Below are positions 6,938 to 7,796 of a DNA stretch of 7,796 nt, piece after piece; position 1 is the first letter of the stretch; each line of letters opens with the position of its first letter. Under the pieces are notes generated by a model, which saw only the letters and a list, made by a program, of their open reading frames with translations, was not told the DNA's origin and ran no database searches. Source of the DNA: Alistipes sp. UBA943 (GTDB lineage Bacteria > Bacteroidota > Bacteroidia > Bacteroidales > Rikenellaceae). Made by a program: the position numbers and the translations under genes. The stretch is from positions 16,391 to 24,186 of the forward strand of contig DBDB01000004.1 of the NCBI GenBank assembly GCA_002293345.1. Direction: 5' to 3'.

Positions 6938-7425
6938 TTCGGCCACTCGCCGATCTCCATATCGCGAATATCCCCACCGTCGATGGTGAATCGGAGTGCC
7001 GTTCGGACGTGATGCAGTCCGTATTTACCCGCACCGCCGGGATTCAGGTGTAACAATCCGTATGCCGGATCGTTCATCACTTTGAGGATGTGCGAGTGTC
7101 CGCTGACAAATATCTTGGGACGCAACGACTGGATCAGCGCCAGTGCCTTGGGCGAGTAACGGCGCGGATATCCGCCGATGTGCATCATCAGTACGCTGAC
7201 CTCTTCGCAATCGAACGTCACGAATTCGGGATAGATGCGCCGCGTCATGGCATCGTCGATATTACCATGCACCGCCCGCAACGGTTTGAATGCCGCGATT
7301 CGATCCGCCACCTCCAGGCTGCCGATATCACCCGCATGCCACACCTCATCGACGTCTCGAAGGAAATCGCGCAACACGTCGTCGAAACAGCCATGTGTGT
7401 CGGAAATCAGACCGATTTTTTTCAT
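6934..7425 (-). CDS. YfcE/MJ0936-like metallophosphoesterase
   Basis: This is a small cytoplasmic calcineurin-like phosphoesterase of 163 residues. It has the full metal-binding set of the YfcE/MJ0936 group: SDTH (8-11: Asp9, His11), HAGDIG (30-35: Asp33), HGNID (53-57: Asn55), MMHIG (80-84: His82) and GHSH (109-112: His110, His112). Members bind two divalent metals, often Mn2+, and hydrolyse phosphodiesters in vitro; physiological substrates are mostly unknown, so I name no substrate. The C-terminal LNPGGAG (127-133) is also typical. Length is usual for the family and nothing is missing. There is no signal peptide. The start lies 8 nt after the stop of the XRE gene, so the two are probably co-transcribed. 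tamL follows 40 nt later but has its own promoter box. Confidence 0.9.
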   Translation of the reverse strand: MKKIGLISDTHGCFDDVLRDFLRDVDEVWHAGDIGSLEVADRIAAFKPLRAVHGNIDDAMTRRIYPEFVTFDCEEVSVLMMHIGGYPRRYSPKALALIQSLRPKIFVSGHSHILKVMNDPAYGLLHLNPGGAGKYGLHHVRTALRFTIDGGDIRDMEIGEWPK

Positions 7426-7433
7426 GCGATAAT

Positions 7434-7661
7434 TTAATCTTCGATACCGGAGAAAAACTCTTTGACGGTTATTCCCAGATAATCACACAGATTGGCCAAC
7501 GTGCTGACTGTGATATTGGCCTTTCCGGACTCTATCCTACCTATGTTGTAGTCCGTGTCTATAAACATGGAGTCCTGAGAGATTCCACGCTCTTTACGCA
7601 ATTCTTTGAGCCTTTGGGATACGGCGGACACCACTTTTTCGTTCGTTCTCAGCTTTCTCAT
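7434..7661 (-). CDS. Small XRE-family helix-turn-helix DNA-binding protein
   Basis: This 75-residue protein consists almost only of a Cro/C1-type helix-turn-helix domain. Helix 1 is around 11-23 (VSAVSQRLKELRK), GISQDSM starts helix 2, and the recognition-helix region is TDYNIGRIESGK (36-47). It is followed by NITVSTLANLCDYLGITVKEFF (49-70), the usual hydrophobic closing helices. RIESGK and SxxTLxxLCDYLGI are strong family marks, and the sequence resembles small Bacteroidota XRE proteins. No ligand-binding or protease domain is present. It is probably a local transcription regulator and the first gene of a two-gene unit with the metallophosphoesterase. Its upstream region is divergent with a plus-strand promoter carrying repeats that could be its operator, which is untested. 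Only a degenerate promoter-like box (GTAATTTG, minus strand, 7673-7666) lies just before the ATG. Confidence 0.85.
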   Translation of the reverse strand: MRKLRTNEKVVSAVSQRLKELRKERGISQDSMFIDTDYNIGRIESGKANITVSTLANLCDYLGITVKEFFSGIED

Positions 7662-7698
7662 AGCCCAAATTACACGACTATAACGAAATATTTCACCG

Positions 7699-7743
7699 AC
7701 ACTTGTGTGAGAATCGAAAAATTTTCCTACATTTGTGTCAGAA
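7699..7743. repeat. Paired repeats over the rightward promoter, candidate operator
   Basis: CACTTGTGTGAGAA (7700-7713) and CATTTGTGTCAGAA (7730-7743) match at 12 of 14 positions and are spaced exactly 30 bp, about three helical turns. The first core, ACACTTGTGT, is a near-perfect palindrome (ACAC/GTGT). The first copy covers the candidate -33 TTG and the second covers the -7 box, so a bound protein would block RNA polymerase. The divergent XRE protein is the obvious candidate, by position only. Confidence 0.4.
7703..7735 (+). promoter_or_regulatory. Bacteroidota-type promoter facing right
   Basis: TACATTTG at 7728-7735 fits the -7 box TAnnTTTG exactly, and TTG at 7703-7705 lies 22 bp upstream as a possible -33 element. 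An ATG follows 18 nt after the box, leaving a short leader, in contrast to uppS and tamL. Confidence 0.55.
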
Positions 7744-7753
7744 ACCAGGTTTT

Positions 7754-7796
7754 ATGGGTTACGACGCTTTTCACCGAACGGGGCGAGCCGTTGGCT
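7754..7796 (+). CDS. Start of an unidentified gene, cut by the window end
   Basis: An open frame begins at ATG 7754 and stays open for 14 codons (MGYDAFHRTGRAVG) to the window edge. A good promoter box lies 18 nt upstream, and a weak purine-rich CCAGG sits just before the start. I do not recognise the peptide, and no signal peptide or motif can be judged from so little. The strand and start are supported mainly by the promoter. Confidence 0.4.
   Translation, partial: MGYDAFHRTGRAVG

Noticed and set aside
6894..7034. Upstream extension of tamL to an ATG at 7034
   Set aside because: It would overlap the metallophosphoesterase coding region and place 47 unrelated residues before a clear lipoprotein signal peptide.
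7666..7673. GTAATTTG (minus strand) as the XRE gene promoter
   Set aside because: It lacks the TA of the -7 box and has no clear -33 partner, so it is too weak to list as a feature.

Overview
The window looks like chromosomal core DNA from a member of the Bacteroidota, probably the Bacteroidales and possibly an Alistipes-like Rikenellaceae. The clues are several promoter boxes of the Bacteroidota type TAnnTTTG, weak or absent Shine-Dalgarno sequences, the gene order uppS-bamA-ompH-ompH, a lipoprotein form of TamA (TamL), and moderately GC-rich genes separated by AT-rich gaps. The genus is a guess from protein resemblance only.

Left half, plus strand (about 106-4353): an envelope-biogenesis operon. 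It encodes undecaprenyl diphosphate synthase (lipid carrier for peptidoglycan and surface glycans), then BamA (outer-membrane beta-barrel insertase) overlapping it by ATGA, then two tandem periplasmic chaperones of the Skp/OmpH family, each about 45 nt after the previous gene. The chaperones would carry unfolded outer-membrane proteins to BamA. The upstream promoter sits so close to the uppS ATG that the transcript is probably leaderless or nearly so.

Middle (4354-4496): a 143-bp convergent gap filled with three hairpins. The central one has a perfect 13-bp stem and, read on the minus strand, a GAAA tetraloop followed by a U run, so it is a good terminator for tamL. The third hairpin and its flanks recur at 16-60, upstream of uppS, with compensatory stem changes. 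This indicates a dispersed structured intergenic element.

Right half, minus strand (7661 down to 4497): a small XRE-type DNA-binding protein, a YfcE-like metallophosphoesterase 8 nt after it, and then tamL with its own promoter box. TamL is a second Omp85-family assembly factor, so BamA, two Skp-like chaperones and TamL lie in one stretch of about 6 kb, converging on the terminator. No tamB is visible here.

Right edge (7662-7796): a divergent intergenic region with a good TAnnTTTG promoter pointing right, a pair of near-identical repeats 30 bp apart lying over the two promoter elements, and the first 14 codons of an unidentified plus-strand gene. I see no tRNA, rRNA, CRISPR array, insertion sequence or phage gene. 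Most of the window is ordinary conserved envelope machinery; the less ordinary content is in the intergenic DNA.
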